Below the pieces are notes generated by a model. The model saw nothing but the letters and a program-made list of their open reading frames with translations, did not search any database and was not told the DNA's origin. Positions 1 to 7,550 of a stretch of DNA of 9,234 bases are shown one piece after another. The stretch is taken from contig JAITAH010000410.1 in the NCBI GenBank assembly GCA_031284225.1, positions 1-9,234 on the forward strand, given 5' to 3'. Each line of letters opens with the position of its first letter. Within the stretch, counting starts at the first letter, position 1. Source of the stretch: Dysgonamonadaceae bacterium (GTDB lineage Bacteria; Bacteroidota; Bacteroidia; Bacteroidales; Azobacteroidaceae). Both the position numbers and the translations under genes were made by a program.

Positions 1-1869
1 AAACGCCCAAGCATAAAACTGTACTTGACCCGATTGCCATCCTTTGATAGCCGCCGAAACTTTTTGCGTCGTCCACGCCAAACCGTTCATGCTATTGTCC
101 ACCACGTGGCGGTCGAACCATTTTATCGGCTCGCAGATGTACCGGAAAATGACGGTTTGCGTTATCCACATCCAGATTTCATCCAGATAGAACTTGTGCA
201 GGGTGGCCGTATAGAAAACGCCCAGCGAACGGGCAATTTTCGCCGGCGCCCGGCTGCCTTTGAAATACAGAATAAAGGCGATACCGATTCCCACAACGGC
301 TACGGCAATGCTCAACGTAGCTACCAGAGGGTCGATGTGCGTATGAAAAGCCAAATTGTCGCTGCTGATAAAATCGGCAAAAGGAATAAACCCGGAAAAG
401 ACGGACAACAGCGCCAAAAAGAGCAAGGGAAAAGCCATAGTCATCGGCGATTCGTGCGGTTGATGATGTTCGCCGTATTCGCGTTTCCCATTCCAGAAAA
501 TGCAGAAATAGAGGCGGAACATATAAAAAGCAGTCAACCCGGCCACTACCCACAAGGTCCAGAAAATAACCGGTTGATGATGGAAGGCGGCCGCCAGAAT
601 CTCGTCTTTACTGAAAAATCCCGAGAACGGCCAGATACCGGCAATCGCCAGACAGGCAATCAGGAACGTCCAACTCGTAATCTTCATGTATTTGTGCAGT
701 CCGCCCATGCTGTTCATTTCGTTGCTGTGAACGGCATGAATGACCGAACCGGCTCCGAGGAACAGCAAGGCTTTGAAGAAGGCATGTGTAAACAAATGAA
801 ACATGGACGCCATGTAACCCAATCCGTCGTGATCGCCATAGCCCGAAACGCCCAAAGCCACCATCATATACGCAATCTGCGAAATGGTCGAAAACGCCAG
901 TACCCGCTTAATATCGGTTTGAGTAATTGCAATGACCGCTGCAAAAAGCGCGGTAAACGCACCGACAAAGGCAATCATTTCCAATACCTCCGGCGCGGCA
1001 AAGAAATAGACGGGAAACAGTCGCGCAACTAAAAACACGCCGGCCACAACCATCGTTGCCGCATGAATCAAGGCCGAAACAGGCGTCGGGCCTTCCATCG
1101 CGTCGGGCAACCAGATATGCAGCGGAAACATCGCCGATTTGCCGGCGCCGCCCATAAAAATCAAGGCCAGCGCCCAAGTGGCAACGGACAATCCCAAGAA
1201 AGTTCCGCCGGCAAACGAGGTGGTTACGATACTTGCATGATCGGCCGTCAACACTCCGAAATCAAATGTTTTTGTGTAATACGAAAGGAGCAATATCCCA
1301 ATCAAAAAGCCTAAATCGGCAAAGCGGGTAACGATAAACGCCTTTTTGGAGGCCGCCACCGCCGACGGCTTGGTATAATAAAATCCGATGAGCGAATAGG
1401 AACTGACGCCTACCAGTTCCCAAAAAATATACATCTGGAAAATATTTGTCGCTACCACCAATCCCAGCATCGAAAAGCTGAACAGCGAAAGCAGGGCGTA
1501 ATAGCGCTGAAAACCGGTTTCGCCTTTCATATATCCCAGACTGTAAATATGTACCATCAGCGATACGGTAGTGATCACCACCAGCATCATGACGGAAATC
1601 GGATCTAACAAAACGCCCAGATCGATATGCAAATGTTCGGTAAACCGCAACCATTCTATGTTGAAGGGAATGATTTTTGTCCATTCTTCGCCGGTTTTTC
1701 CGATTTGGAAGAAATATTGATAAGCCACGGCATAAGCTAAAACAGTGCAGAAAGTCATGCCCAGGGTTCCGATAATTCCCGCAACAGAGGGTTTCATCTT
1801 CATTCCCAGCAATCCCAATACAAGGAAAAGAATAAAAGGCGTAACTATGATTAATAAACTGTATTCCAT
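1..1869 (-). CDS. nuoL: NADH-quinone oxidoreductase subunit L (3' end beyond window)
   Basis: Large antiporter-like membrane subunit of complex I, carrying a proton channel at the distal end of the membrane arm. The frame is open without a stop from the ATG at 1869 to base 1, giving 623 residues, nearly all of the usual length of about 620-650. The last residues seen (GWQSGQVQFYAWAF) align with the end of the lateral helix of E. coli NuoL, so perhaps 15-25 residues are missing. Key residues are present: Glu151 in FWELVGVSSYS, Lys244 in GGAGKSAMFPLHIWLPDA, His269 in SALIHAATMV, and His358, His362 and Lys366 in MFHLFTHAFFKALLF, matching the charged residues along the channel of this family. The protein is strongly hydrophobic throughout. 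It starts 6 nt after the nuoK stop and is clearly cotranscribed. nuoM and nuoN would be expected beyond the edge. I translated every codon and found no frameshift. Confidence 0.97.
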   Translation of the reverse strand, partial: MEYSLLIIVTPFILFLVLGLLGMKMKPSVAGIIGTLGMTFCTVLAYAVAYQYFFQIGKTGEEWTKIIPFNIEWLRFTEHLHIDLGVLLDPISVMMLVVITTVSLMVHIYSLGYMKGETGFQRYYALLSLFSFSMLGLVVATNIFQMYIFWELVGVSSYSLIGFYYTKPSAVAASKKAFIVTRFADLGFLIGILLLSYYTKTFDFGVLTADHASIVTTSFAGGTFLGLSVATWALALIFMGGAGKSAMFPLHIWLPDAMEGPTPVSALIHAATMVVAGVFLVARLFPVYFFAAPEVLEMIAFVGAFTALFAAVIAITQTDIKRVLAFSTISQIAYMMVALGVSGYGDHDGLGYMASMFHLFTHAFFKALLFLGAGSVIHAVHSNEMNSMGGLHKYMKITSWTFLIACLAIAGIWPFSGFFSKDEILAAAFHHQPVIFWTLWVVAGLTAFYMFRLYFCIFWNGKREYGEHHQPHESPMTMAFPLLFLALLSVFSGFIPFADFISSDNLAFHTHIDPLVATLSIAVAVVGIGIAFILYFKGSRAPAKIARSLGVFYTATLHKFYLDEIWMWITQTVIFRYICEPIKWFDRHVVDNSMNGLAWTTQKVSAAIKGWQSGQVQFYAWAF

Positions 1870-1875
1870 CTTTTA

Positions 1876-2184
1876 TCAGTTTTTCATTTGATTCAAATTC
1901 CGAATATCAATATTTCCGATAGCGCGGTAAGCGTTAATAATAATGGCCAATGCTACGGCTGTTTCCGCCGCCGTAATTGCAATGCCGAACAGTGTAAAGA
2001 ACATGCCTTCAAAGTGTTCCGGAAACAAATACCGGTTGAATACGGCAAAGTTGATTTCTACGGCATTCAAAACCAGTTCCAGCGAAATCAGTATGGCAAT
2101 CATGTTTTTCCGGGTGATAAAGCCGTAAATTCCGATGAAAAACATCAGCGTGCTGATTATTAAGTAATATTCAATGTGTATCAT
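1876..2184 (-). CDS. nuoK: NADH-quinone oxidoreductase subunit K
   Basis: Small three-helix membrane subunit of complex I (102 residues, the normal family length of about 100), part of the proton path between NuoJ and the antiporter-like subunits. Three hydrophobic segments lie at about residues 3-22, 28-48 and 61-86. The two buried glutamates used in proton transfer are visible as Glu36 in ISLELVLNAVEINF and Glu74 in GIAITAAETAVALAI. The ATG at 2184 is preceded by AAGGA 9 nt upstream, supporting this start. The gene is followed after 6 nt by nuoL. On its 5' side it is separated from nuoJ by 440 bp instead of the usual near-contact, because a GIY-YIG gene with inverted repeats lies between. 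The nuoK reading frame itself looks intact. Confidence 0.97.
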   Translation of the reverse strand: MIHIEYYLIISTLMFFIGIYGFITRKNMIAILISLELVLNAVEINFAVFNRYLFPEHFEGMFFTLFGIAITAAETAVALAIIINAYRAIGNIDIRNLNQMKN

Positions 2185-2227
2185 ATATTCTATTCCTTTA
2201 CTTTTTATTCCGTTTACTATGTTGTGT

Positions 2228-2263
2228 TACGTCATTGCGAGGTTGAAAACCGAAGCAATCCAG
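2228..2263 (+). repeat. Left inverted-repeat end of the GIY-YIG unit
   Basis: Reading rightward into the unit: TTACGTCATTGCGAG (2228-2242 region), then nine bases, then CGAAGCAATCCAG (2251-2263). The outer 12 bases (CGTCATTGCGAG, 2230-2241) and the inner 13-base block (one mismatch) recur in reverse complement at 2615-2584 on the other side of the GIY-YIG gene. The middle nine bases differ between the copies. ATTGC and GCAAT within this copy could also pair with each other. From memory, CGTCATTGCGAG...GAAGCAATCCAG resembles an interspersed repeat seen in many copies in various bacterial genomes; I cannot verify this here. Confidence 0.8.
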
Positions 2264-2276
2264 ATTTTAACTAATT

Positions 2277-2573
2277 CTATTCTTTTATTTCCTCCCAGAG
2301 ATCTTTCCATTCCGGATTTAGATCTTCTATAAGTTTTATTTTTGCTTTTCGACTTCCTCCTTTAAGCCGTTTTTCTTCTGCAATAGCATCCTCTATTTTA
2401 TGAAAACCATTGTAGTAAACCAAAATATGGCATCTGTGTTTTGCAGTAAAACTCTCGGCAAACCTGTTTGTCCGATGTTCCCATACTCGTTTTCGCAGAT
2501 CACTTGTAACACCTGTGTATAAAGTGCCGTTGCGTTTACTTGCCATTATATATACAGTACCTCCTCGTTCCAC
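2277..2573 (-). CDS. Small GIY-YIG nuclease-domain protein (UvrC N-terminal / YhbQ-like)
   Basis: A 98-residue stand-alone GIY-YIG domain, the usual size for single-domain members of this superfamily, which cut DNA phosphodiester bonds with one metal ion. Motif 1 is VYI (residues 7-9) in place of GIY and motif 2 is YTG (19-21) in place of YIG, both tyrosines kept. Arg27/Arg29 and His33 (SDLRKRVWEH) and Glu66/67 (AIAEEKRLKG) occupy the catalytic helix and metal-ligand positions, and the C-terminus has the common NPEWKDL signature. The start is GTG at 2573, the first start after an in-frame TAA; the ATG at 2546 would remove the first beta strand. The physiological role of this subfamily is unknown. 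It is inserted between nuoJ and nuoK in operon orientation, bounded by inverted repeats, and is A+T-rich (about 37% G+C over 240 bases counted by hand), suggesting acquisition. Confidence 0.9.
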   Translation of the reverse strand: MERGGTVYIMASKRNGTLYTGVTSDLRKRVWEHRTNRFAESFTAKHRCHILVYYNGFHKIEDAIAEEKRLKGGSRKAKIKLIEDLNPEWKDLWEEIKE

Positions 2574-2583
2574 TATTTATTTT

Positions 2584-2615
2584 CTGGTTTGCTTCGCTTC
2601 GCTCGCAATGACGCA
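2584..2615 (-). repeat. Right inverted-repeat end of the GIY-YIG unit
   Basis: On the minus strand, reading into the unit: TTGCGTCATTGCGAG, CGAAG, then CGAAGCAAACCAG. It matches the left copy in reverse complement, with 12 of 12 identical bases in the outer block and 12 of 13 in the inner block. It contains a short GCGAAGCGAAGC tandem absent from the left copy. It starts 9 nt downstream of the nuoJ stop codon and ends 10 nt before the GTG start of the GIY-YIG gene. Confidence 0.8.
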
Positions 2616-2624
2616 AAGCGGCGC

Positions 2625-3146
2625 CTACCTTTTTCTTGCAATTAATATTCCCCCGATGATACAGGCCAGCAATAACAAACTCACTGCCTCGAAAGGCAAG
2701 AGGTACTGGTATTTTTCCGTTCCCATCAAGGCTTCGCCGATCACTTTCATATCGATCTCCTGATCGCCTTCTACCGCGGGGCTTCCGCCATACACAAATT
2801 GATGTTTCAGAATGGCAAACGCCGTAACGGCAATCCCGCCCAATGCGGCCAAGGCGCCCATAACATATTTTCGCGCACGATGCTTTTGCATCACATCGCC
2901 TTTATTGCTCGTCAGGAAAATCGCAAAGATGAACAATACCACTACCCCACCCGCATAGACCGAAATCTGAACCGCAGCCAGAAAATGATAATTCAAAAAC
3001 AAATAAAATCCTGCCGTACATATCAATACCAACAACAGGTAGGTCGCCGCCCGCAACAAGCTTTTGGACGACACGGCCAATACCGACAAAATCAAACTGG
3101 CAACACCCAGACAGGCAAATATAATTAAGTTAATTACCGGATCCAT
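2625..3146 (-). CDS. nuoJ: NADH-quinone oxidoreductase subunit J
   Basis: Membrane subunit of complex I (173 residues, within the usual 165-200), next to NuoH, NuoA and NuoK at the junction between the quinone cavity and the proton channels. Hydrophobic segments lie at about residues 5-25, 31-51, 58-79, 95-113 and 150-169. The best-conserved stretch is ISVYAGGVVVLFIFAIFL at 61-78, the third helix with its characteristic glycine pair, associated in the family with conformational coupling. The C-terminus (PFEAVSLLLL followed by GGILIARKR) is the normal family ending, so the insertion just downstream has not visibly truncated it. The ATG at 3146 follows the nuoI TAA by one base, implying translational coupling. 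The start has no obvious Shine-Dalgarno sequence of its own. Confidence 0.96.
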   Translation of the reverse strand: MDPVINLIIFACLGVASLILSVLAVSSKSLLRAATYLLLVLICTAGFYLFLNYHFLAAVQISVYAGGVVVLFIFAIFLTSNKGDVMQKHRARKYVMGALAALGGIAVTAFAILKHQFVYGGSPAVEGDQEIDMKVIGEALMGTEKYQYLLPFEAVSLLLLACIIGGILIARKR

Positions 3147-3147
3147 A

Positions 3148-3612
3148 TTATTTAATTTTAGGGGCTAAACTCGAACCTTCCTTATTTAACGGCTCCAATA
3201 ACTTTGTCCGCGTAAAAACGGCGTGTTCAAAATGATTCGACCATTCAATCGCATTCTGCGGACAGGAAGTCGTGCACAGCGCGCAGAAAATACAACTGCC
3301 GACGTCGTACAAATACCGGTCTAAGACTTTCTTTTCCTTGCCCGTAGCTTCATCCACTTCCTTTTTACTAATTACCTGAATAGTGCCGTTCGGACAATTC
3401 ATTTCGCAAATGTTGCAAGCGGTACATTTGTGTTGATTGGCTTCGTTATGAGGCATGACCAACTGTCCGCGCATCCGTTCGTGGGGAAAAACGCTGCCCC
3501 TGTTTTCAGGATATTGTTCCGTTACTTTCTTCCGAATCAGGTTGAGCAGGGTAACGTACATACCCTGCATCAACCGCCAGATTCCCATAATAATGTTCTT
3601 TATATAATCCAT
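3148..3612 (-). CDS. nuoI: NADH-quinone oxidoreductase subunit I (2 x [4Fe-4S] ferredoxin-like)
   Basis: Peripheral-arm electron carrier that passes electrons through two [4Fe-4S] clusters (N6a and N6b) to cluster N2 in NuoB. With the start at 3612 it has 154 residues. The two cluster motifs are clear: Cys63, 66, 69 and 73 in [14 protein letters not shown], and Cys107, 110, 113 and 117 in [16 protein letters not shown]. The amphipathic N-terminus (about residues 5-28) fits the membrane-surface helix of this family. I chose the ATG at 3612 (MDYIKN); the only upstream alternative in frame nearby is a TTG at 3621 adding three residues. The gene overlaps the nuoH 3' end by 13 nt and precedes nuoJ by one base, consistent with coupled translation. 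Confidence 0.96.
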   Translation of the reverse strand: MDYIKNIIMGIWRLMQGMYVTLLNLIRKKVTEQYPENRGSVFPHERMRGQLVMPHNEANQHKCTACNICEMNCPNGTIQVISKKEVDEATGKEKKVLDRYLYDVGSCIFCALCTTSCPQNAIEWSNHFEHAVFTRTKLLEPLNKEGSSLAPKIK

Positions 3613-4670
3613 ATTACCCAAATGGCCATTAAAATAATATTAAGTAAACTCAGCGGCATCAGAATTTTCCATTCTAATTTCAAGAGCTGGTCGATGCGCA
3701 AGCGAGGCATTGTCCAACGTACCCACAAAGCTAAAAAGATACAAACGAATGTTTTGGCGAAAAACCACAGTACCGGTGGCAGATAATCCATCACTTCGTT
3801 GAAACTTTCCCAACCGGGGATGTGCAAGGGCATCCAGCCGCCTAAGAAAAGAGTGGCTGCTATCGCCGCAATGATAAACATATTTAAGTATTCCGCCAAA
3901 TAGAAAAACCCGAACTGGATGCCGGAATATTCCGTATGATACCCGGCCGTCAATTCCGATTCGGCTTCCGGTAAGTCGAACGGGCCGCGATTGGTTTCGG
4001 CATGACCGGCAATCAGATAGATAATAAACGCAATCATTGCCGGTATTCCGCCCCGGAATATGTTCCACGCAACCGTTTGCTGTTCGACAATGGTCGATAA
4101 TTGCAAACTGCCCGAAAGCATGACGATCGTCATCAACGCCAAACCGCAGGACAGTTCGTAAGAAATCAATTGCGCTCCCGACCGCATGGCGCCGATCATC
4201 GTATATTTATTGTTCGACGACCAGCCGGCCAACAAGATGCCCACCACGCCCAGCGACGAAACCGCCAGCAGATAAAACACGCCAATATTAAAATCGACGG
4301 CGTGCAATCCTTTATCAAACGGCAGGGCGCCAAAGGTACAGATCGAAGCGATAATCACTAAATACGCCGCCAGACGGAACAGCCGCCGATCGACCCGGTT
4401 AATCCGGATTAATTCTTTCAACAGGATTTTGATCATATCCGCCACCGACTGCAACACGCCGAAGGGGCCTACCCGCGTCGGGCCTAACCGGCATTGAAAA
4501 AAGGCGCAGACTTTCCGTTCTACGTAAATCAGAATTAAAGCCAGCGCCGCATAAACCGCTAAAATCGCAAGGCCTATCAGTACAAACTCGATGAATAGCG
4601 CCCAGCCGCCCGGTAAATACGTTCGGAGAAGCTCATCTATCCAATTCGTTACTACATCCAAATGAAACAT
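3600..4670 (-). CDS. nuoH: NADH-quinone oxidoreductase subunit H
   Basis: Membrane subunit that forms the quinone-binding cavity together with NuoB and NuoD and starts the proton pathway. It has 356 residues, typical for the family, with about eight hydrophobic segments. Signature regions: [20 protein letters not shown] (49-68) with the [11 protein letters not shown] stretch behind it (76-86), and the acidic cytoplasmic loop around 222-248 including [20 protein letters not shown] and the following HTEYSG, the NuoH hallmark lining the quinone site. The ATG at 4670 lies 9 nt after the stop of the ORF6N gene, where nuoCD or nuoG would normally precede. Its 3' end overlaps nuoI by 13 nt. No truncation or missing signature residue was seen. 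Confidence 0.97.
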   Translation of the reverse strand: MFHLDVVTNWIDELLRTYLPGGWALFIEFVLIGLAILAVYAALALILIYVERKVCAFFQCRLGPTRVGPFGVLQSVADMIKILLKELIRINRVDRRLFRLAAYLVIIASICTFGALPFDKGLHAVDFNIGVFYLLAVSSLGVVGILLAGWSSNNKYTMIGAMRSGAQLISYELSCGLALMTIVMLSGSLQLSTIVEQQTVAWNIFRGGIPAMIAFIIYLIAGHAETNRGPFDLPEAESELTAGYHTEYSGIQFGFFYLAEYLNMFIIAAIAATLFLGGWMPLHIPGWESFNEVMDYLPPVLWFFAKTFVCIFLALWVRWTMPRLRIDQLLKLEWKILMPLSLLNIILMAIWVIWII

Positions 4671-4679
4671 ATAATTTGT

Positions 4680-5288
4680 TTATTCATTAACATTTCTACT
4701 TTCTCCGTCGTCATACGGAGTAAATCCGATGCGGCGGCGGGGCTTTTCAGCCAGCTTTTTGTACATCTGCAATTCCGCCAATGCCTCATTGATTAATTCC
4801 AATTGCATACGGGTATCCTCATTGATGTCGTTATAATCGGTAAAAACATTTTCGATATAATCCTGCAATGCTTTTAAATCGTATTGCAACTGCTTAACTT
4901 CATCTGTCGGCGGCACAAACAGCACTTGTCGGATATAGACAAAGGCCCGCATGATTTTTCGATTTATTTCTATGGCAACCGGCGAATTAAGCACACTGCT
5001 TAACATCGCTACTCCCAATTCGGTAAATGCAAATGGTCGATATTTAATATTGTAACCTCTTCCTTTGTTCAAGGTAACAATTTGTGACCTTGAAAATTCA
5101 TTCATCTCTGAAACAGTAAGTTGAAACATGAAGTCATCACCTTCAAAACGTTCGATATTACGTTTCACCGCCTGATTTAGCACTTTTGTTTCTACTCCAT
5201 ACATCCCCGCCAAATCCCGATCAAGCATCACTTTCTGACCCCTGATTGGATATATCTTGCTTTGTATTTGAACGAGTTGCTGTTCCAT
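4680..5288 (-). CDS. ORF6N domain-containing protein (phage antirepressor-related) inside the nuo operon
   Basis: A 202-residue soluble protein. Residues 8-122 match the ORF6N domain: an opening [20 protein letters not shown] (12-31), then [12 protein letters not shown] (37-48), [10 protein letters not shown] (52-61), SQIVTL (68-73), [17 protein letters not shown] (86-102) and [10 protein letters not shown] (112-121). ORF6N is a KilA-N-associated domain of phage and prophage proteins, presumed to bind DNA, and is common as orphan chromosomal genes in Bacteroidetes. Residues 128-180 are charged and leucine-rich and look helical, possibly coiled-coil for oligomerisation. The C-terminal tail (181-202) is basic then acidic. 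It lies 7 nt after nuoCD and 9 nt before nuoH, so it should be cotranscribed. By hand count it is about 40% G+C over 240 bases against 49% in nuoCD, suggesting later acquisition. A link to respiration is not shown by the sequence. Confidence 0.92.
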   Translation of the reverse strand: MEQQLVQIQSKIYPIRGQKVMLDRDLAGMYGVETKVLNQAVKRNIERFEGDDFMFQLTVSEMNEFSRSQIVTLNKGRGYNIKYRPFAFTELGVAMLSSVLNSPVAIEINRKIMRAFVYIRQVLFVPPTDEVKQLQYDLKALQDYIENVFTDYNDINEDTRMQLELINEALAELQMYKKLAEKPRRRIGFTPYDDGESRNVNE

Positions 5289-5295
5289 ATATTTT

Positions 5296-6933
5296 TTATC
5301 TATCTATACACGGTACAACATAATCCAACGAACCTCCCAGCATAATCAAATCCGCCACTTTGGCGCCGACGGAAATGTGTTTCAACGTATTGACCAGCGT
5401 CATGCAGGGCGAACGGAATTTGATGCGATAGGGATATTTATCGCCCTTGCTATGGATATACACGTCGAACTCGCCGCGGGCGCCTTCCACCCGTTGATGA
5501 AATTCGCCTTCCGGCAATTTAATTACTGCTTTGGTTTTAGCGGCATAAGCGCCGCCCGGAATCGTATCGATCAACTGTTCGATGATTTTCAACGATTCTT
5601 CGATTTCATCCAACCGGATGATATACCGATCGAATGTCAGACCGTCCGAACGAAGGATTTCCTGAAAATCGGCCTGCCGGTAAGCGGCATAAGGTTCGAT
5701 TGTACGAACATCGTTACTCCAGCCCGAAGCGCGTCCCGTCGGACCGGTCGCACCCAAAGCAATGGCCTGTTCCTTACTCAGGTAACCCACGCCTTCCATC
5801 CGGCCGCGGGCAATCGGATTGCCGGTAAACAGCCAATGATGTTCTTTCAGCATCTTACGCATATAAGGAATAAATTCCTTGACTTTCCGCCGGAAGTTCG
5901 GATGAATATCGTTCATCACGCCGCCGATTACGCTGTAATTTGCCATCAACCGGCCGCCGCAAGTTTCCTCAAAAATATCCATGATCTTTTCGCGGTCGCG
6001 CATCCCGTAAACGAACGCGGTAATCGATCCCATATCCATCGCCATACAGCCCCAGCCCAACAAGTGGGACGCGATGCGGGTCAACTCGTCGATAATGGTT
6101 CGTATAAAGTGGGCGCGTTCGGGAACTTCCAGTTCCAGCGCTTTTTCTACCGCCAAGCACATGCCGTGCCGGTGAATCGTTCCCGAAAGATAATCCATCC
6201 GGTCGATCAGATGCAGGATTTGCGGATAGGTATAAGCCTCGCTCATTTTTTCAATGCCGCGATGGATATAGCCGAAATTCGGATCCACTTTCCGAATCAT
6301 CTCGCCGTCCAGCGACACGCGAAGATGAAGTACGCCGTGCGTAGCCGGGTGTTGCGGCCCAAAATTCACTACATACTCTTCCTTTTCAAACAGTTGACGA
6401 TGTTTTTCCAAACGTTCGCCCTCCAGATTGATTTCCGTAACCGGCAACGCTTCCATCGCTTCCAAATCTTCGTTGTCGAGCGGGATGGGATTGCGTTCGG
6501 GGCTGGCGTCGTAATCTTTCCGCAAGGGATAGCCGTTCCAGTCCTGACGCAAAAATAGGCGGCGCATATCGGGATTGTTCACAAACGTGATGCCGAAAAA
6601 ATCGTGCACTTCCCGTTCGTACAAATCGGCAGACAGCCAAAGGTCGGAAATCGATTCGATTTCCGGATGTTCTCTGTCGTCCGTCCGGGTTTTCAACGCA
6701 ATCAGATACGAGGGGAAACGGGTGGCCGATATGTAATAGATTACGCCCAAGGCGTCGCCGTAATCCATTCCCACGATGTCCATCAGAAAATCGAAGGCTA
6801 TTTTGGAATTACGGTATAACAGGGCAGCCGCTTCGCGGAGCTTCTCTTTCGGTACGGAAACCGTGTAGGTCTTTTCTTTTTGTTCGACGACAGCAAAAGG
6901 GAGTTGAGCCAGCAGTTCGGTAATTACTTTCAT
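5296..6933 (-). CDS. nuoCD: NADH-quinone oxidoreductase subunit C/D fusion
   Basis: Fused 30-kDa and 49-kDa subunits of the complex I connecting arm, 545 residues. The C part (about 1-145) carries the family motif from [14 protein letters not shown] (104-117) through [12 protein letters not shown] (121-132) to YPLRKDY (135-141). A linker (about 146-187) leads to the D part, which starts at [20 protein letters not shown] (188-207). His199 and Tyr248 (in RMDYLSG) have the same 49-residue spacing as the quinone-ligating His38 and Tyr87 of Thermus Nqo4. Other D motifs include [12 protein letters not shown] (281-292) and the normal ending [13 protein letters not shown]. The ATG at 6933 overlaps the nuoB stop by 4 nt (ATGA) and has AAGGAG 7 nt upstream at 6946-6941. 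The fusion, seen also in enterobacteria, is typical of Bacteroidetes. The next gene is ORF6N, not nuoE. Confidence 0.97.
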   Translation of the reverse strand: MKVITELLAQLPFAVVEQKEKTYTVSVPKEKLREAAALLYRNSKIAFDFLMDIVGMDYGDALGVIYYISATRFPSYLIALKTRTDDREHPEIESISDLWLSADLYEREVHDFFGITFVNNPDMRRLFLRQDWNGYPLRKDYDASPERNPIPLDNEDLEAMEALPVTEINLEGERLEKHRQLFEKEEYVVNFGPQHPATHGVLHLRVSLDGEMIRKVDPNFGYIHRGIEKMSEAYTYPQILHLIDRMDYLSGTIHRHGMCLAVEKALELEVPERAHFIRTIIDELTRIASHLLGWGCMAMDMGSITAFVYGMRDREKIMDIFEETCGGRLMANYSVIGGVMNDIHPNFRRKVKEFIPYMRKMLKEHHWLFTGNPIARGRMEGVGYLSKEQAIALGATGPTGRASGWSNDVRTIEPYAAYRQADFQEILRSDGLTFDRYIIRLDEIEESLKIIEQLIDTIPGGAYAAKTKAVIKLPEGEFHQRVEGARGEFDVYIHSKGDKYPYRIKFRSPCMTLVNTLKHISVGAKVADLIMLGGSLDYVVPCIDR

Positions 6934-7550
6934 GCCCGGTCTCCTTCCTTGTTAGCGTCGTCGTGAGCGGAAAGCGATTCGGGATGCGGTTGTTTCGGCA
7001 ATTTAAAAAACTCCTGCATCTTTATTTTTCTGGCCAACTGCATCATGCCGTAAATCATGGCGTCGGGACGGGGCGGACAGCCGGGGATATACACATCGAC
7101 CGGGATAATTTGATCGACGCCCATCACCGTATGGTACGATTTTTTGAACGGACCGCCGCTGATGGCACAACTGCCAAACGCCATCACGTATTTCGGCTCG
7201 GCCATCTGATCATAGAGCCGTTTGAGTACCGGCGCCATTTTGTGGACAATCGTGCCGCAACAAAAAACCACATCGGCCTGACGCGGACTGTTCCGCGTAA
7301 CTTCCCAGCCGAAACGGGCGAAATCGTAACGGGCGGCGCCCAGACACATAAATTCGATGCCGCAGCAACTGGTGGCAAACGTCAAGGGCCAAACCGAATT
7401 GGAGCGCCCCCAATTAATCAGATCGTCCAACTTGGCGATAGCGATGTTGACGCCATGGGCCCGCAGTTCTTTCACATATTCTTCGAGGTATTCGTTATCT
7501 TTGAAATCCTCGAATTTCATGTTTTTGATTTTTATCTCTTTTACTTCCAT
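6930..7550 (-). CDS. nuoB: NADH-quinone oxidoreductase subunit B (N2 cluster subunit)
   Basis: Peripheral-arm subunit that holds [4Fe-4S] cluster N2, the final electron donor to quinone. It has 206 residues from the chosen start. The N2 ligands are the tandem Cys62-Cys63 (FATSCCGIEFM), Cys128 (AFGSCAISGGPF) and Cys158 (PGCPPRPDA). Further family motifs are SPRQADVV (88-95) and KMAPVLKRLYDQMAEPKYVM (104-123). A second cysteine pair, Cys97-Cys98 in VVFCCGTIV, is present in addition to the ligands. The frame is open for 90 more codons upstream, but that stretch lies inside nuoA in another frame. The ATG at 7550 has a strong AAGGAG 7 nt upstream and gives a normal N-terminus. It overlaps the nuoA end by 10 nt and nuoCD by 4 nt. 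Confidence 0.96.
   Translation of the reverse strand: MEVKEIKIKNMKFEDFKDNEYLEEYVKELRAHGVNIAIAKLDDLINWGRSNSVWPLTFATSCCGIEFMCLGAARYDFARFGWEVTRNSPRQADVVFCCGTIVHKMAPVLKRLYDQMAEPKYVMAFGSCAISGGPFKKSYHTVMGVDQIIPVDVYIPGCPPRPDAMIYGMMQLARKIKMQEFFKLPKQPHPESLSAHDDANKEGDRA
6941..6946 (-). promoter_or_regulatory. Ribosome binding site of nuoCD
   Basis: AAGGAG lies 7 nt before the nuoCD ATG at 6933, within the last codons of nuoB. It supports this start and a coupled ATGA junction. Such a full match is not common in Bacteroidetes. Confidence 0.75.

Larger units (their letters stand above)
2228..2615 (-). mobile_element. Putative minimal mobile unit: GIY-YIG gene between inverted repeats
   Basis: A unit of about 388 bp consisting of little more than one 98-residue GIY-YIG nuclease gene and its two inverted ends. 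The ends lie only 11-14 nt from the start and stop codons of the gene. The unit splits nuoJ from nuoK, which normally abut; it begins 9 nt beyond the nuoJ stop and ends 43 nt before the nuoK start. No transposase of a known class is present and I see no convincing target-site duplication (left flank GTG before the repeat, right flank AAA after it). That it moves, and that the nuclease is what moves it, are inferences. It could instead be a nuclease gene that landed between two pre-existing repeats. Confidence 0.5.

Noticed and set aside
25..1032. Long plus-strand open frame of 335 codons
   Set aside because: It lies antisense to nuoL, whose minus-strand translation is continuous and shows all family motifs. 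The plus-strand product is rich in Arg, Gln, His and Asn with no recognisable domain, as expected for a shadow frame.
2224..2618. Target-site duplication around the GIY-YIG unit
   Set aside because: The bases just outside the two inverted repeats (GTG at 2224-2226, AAA at 2615-2617) do not form a convincing direct repeat.
3613..3621. TTG start for nuoI adding three residues
   Set aside because: The ATG at 3612 is a better start codon and gives the usual MDYIK-type N-terminus. The TTG has no ribosome site.
5281..5300. Direct repeats flanking the ORF6N gene (AAATATATG before its start, AAATTATATG before nuoH)
   Set aside because: The similarity is short and A+T-rich, and similar AATATATG sequence precedes nuoK and nuoI, so it reflects start-region composition and not an insertion footprint.
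5377..6558. Plus-strand open frame of 393 codons
   Set aside because: It is antisense to nuoCD, which is a certain gene. The plus product has no recognisable domain and the composition of a reverse-strand shadow.
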